Of a stretch of DNA of 64,000 nt, positions 63,000 to 64,000 are shown piece after piece. The notes under the pieces were generated by a model, which worked only from the letters and a program-made list of their open reading frames with translations, ran no database searches and was not told where the DNA came from. A program made the translations under genes and the position numbers. Source of the DNA: CAYMQB01 sp964392665 (lineage in GTDB: Bacteria > Hydrothermota > E44-bin80). How positions within the stretch are numbered: the first letter of the stretch is position 1; each line of letters begins with the position of its first letter. Location of the stretch: NCBI GenBank assembly GCA_964392665.1, contig CAYMQB010000008.1, positions 1 to 64,000 on the forward strand, written 5' to 3'.

Positions 63000-64000
63000 G
63001 TGAAAAAAATTTCCGTTAGATCAACATTATTAGTGTTTTTCATATTTCTTGCACTTATTTATGCATCGGAGATTCTTGCTGATTGGTATGACCCAAATTG
63101 GTCATCAAGAAAGCTTGTCATAATTGATAATACTCAAAACAACGATACACTGTACGATTTTCAGATAGAGGTTTTTGTTTTGTTCTGTACAGAGATGCAA
63201 AATGATTTCGATGACATAAGATTTACCACCGACGACGAGGTAACCTCGATATCCTACTGGATAGAAGAGTTTGTTACCTCTAACTATGCAATTGTATGGG
63301 TAAAGGTTCCTATGATTCCGGCACTGGACACAACGATAATTTATCTCTATTATGGAAATCCAAGCGCTACGAGTGAGAGTAACGGAGAAGAAGTATTCGA
63401 TTTTTTAATGATTTCGATGACCAGGATATAACCGATTGGACTATCATAAATGGCAGCTGGACTGCAAACAACAAATTCCTTGAACAGCTAATTTACGCAA
63501 ATCACCGAAAAGCCCTTTCTTCCTATTCATTTGACTTTCCTGCAATTACAGAGGGAAAAATGAATTACTTTACGTCAAACCCTTATGCCGGAATTCAAAT
63601 TTATTTAGCTAAGGAACATACTGGAGATAATGGATACAAATTTGGATATACCGGTTTGAATTCAGGTGGGACACGTATTTGCAGGATCCAAGGAGGAGGA
63701 GTCTATGCACTTGTTACTGACCCCACTATTCATGTTGGCAACTACAATAGTGTTTGGCTTAAAGGAAAAGTTATCTACGACGGTACGGGTAACCTTTCCT
63801 TTAAATTGTTGGCACCCGATAGTGTCTATGTTCTATTGAATGTCTATGACGGAACATTTGCTTTACCTTTCATCGTAGGGGTATATTGTGGAGAGCACAT
63901 TGGCATTGATAATTTGCGAGTAAGGAAGTATACAAATCCTGAACCTCAAGTTACCATTGGAGAAGAACAAATCAATAATCGACTCATCGTAGAACCGGAT
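63000..64000 (+). pseudogene. DUF2341 paralogue 4, frameshifted and cut by window edge
   Basis: GTG 63000 (AAGGAG at 62988-62993) starts a signal peptide and DUF2341 domain (DWYDPNWSSRKLVIIDNTQ, ATSISYWIEEF-type strand, IIYLYYGNPSATS). The frame breaks after EEVFDF in the T6 run at 63401-63406; adding one T restores FDFFNDFDDQDITDWTIINGSW and the rest of the sandwich domain (YKFGYTGLNSGG) in the next frame, open to the end of the window. Paralogues at 60133 and 61556 have the FDDFNDQD segment intact, so a one-base loss or a homopolymer base-calling error is the cause. Confidence 0.8.

Noticed and set aside
1..64000. CRISPR arrays, tRNA or rRNA genes, prophage or insertion-sequence genes
   Set aside because: No regularly spaced repeats, no tRNA cloverleaf or rRNA core sequence, and no transposase or integrase frame were seen on either strand by eye.

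Overview
The window is AT-rich bacterial chromosome from a diderm (Gram-negative-type) organism. Apolipoprotein N-acyltransferase, several lipoprotein signal peptides and many secreted proteins with a type IX-like C-terminal sorting domain (PNP/'YDISG' style) support this. The mix of DUF2341 proteins, PGxGQ (DUF5683-like) membrane proteins, an M6 protease and the sorting domains suggests an FCB-related or uncultured candidate phylum (for example the WOR-3 type). That placement is inference; no rRNA is present.

Layout. 13-2591 (-): a secreted beta-rich protein broken by two homopolymer frameshifts. 3151-11032 (+): a translation/RNA cluster, proS - short rimP - nusA - infB - DUF503 - rbfA - nrnA - HD-GYP. 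11224-27275 (+): a signalling block with a giant TPR protein, a coiled-coil TPR protein, a class III cyclase-like protein, a GAF-GAF-GGDEF protein, a Ser/Thr kinase with PEGA domains, a PGxGQ protein, a lipoprotein and a sigma-54 activator. 27482-32661 (+): an M6 protease with FG-GAP-like repeats and three membrane proteins. 32767-45601: one tiny + strand ORF, then - strand genes: a secreted protein, a complete membrane adenylate/guanylate cyclase, a CoA-binding protein, rnpB (RNase P RNA), an M14 carboxypeptidase, YjbQ, and a lipoprotein/secreted-protein operon behind a near-consensus sigma-54 promoter.

46007-50747 (-) is an accessory defence-like island. It holds a type II restriction endonuclease and methyltransferase, a small uncharacterised protein, and two proteins with HEPN-type Rx4H motifs (one with a zinc ribbon). 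The last three genes are separated by two integron attC-like palindromes of 75 and 77 bp, each overlapping the stop codon of the preceding gene. Diverged direct repeats bracket both the restriction-modification pair and the whole island. I read it as an integrase-less cassette cluster next to a restriction-modification insertion. This is the most interesting part of the window.

50806-59985 (-): lnt, a Gfo/Idh/MocA oxidoreductase, purN, a vapBC pair with a frameshifted toxin and a 13-bp operator palindrome, a class IV aminotransferase, a DUF2341 protein, a sulfatase-like hydrolase and a glycosyltransferase. 60133-64000 (+): three more DUF2341 paralogues, the last frameshifted and cut by the window edge.

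Cross-cutting observations: (i) rbfA and one lipoprotein gene appear to begin at AUA and AUU behind perfect Shine-Dalgarno sequences; (ii) RimP lacks its C-terminal domain; (iii) three of four frameshifts lie in 5-6 base homopolymers, so sequencing error is a live explanation; (iv) several promoters match TTGAC(A/T)-N17-TATAAT-like boxes, so a standard sigma-70 promoter grammar works here.
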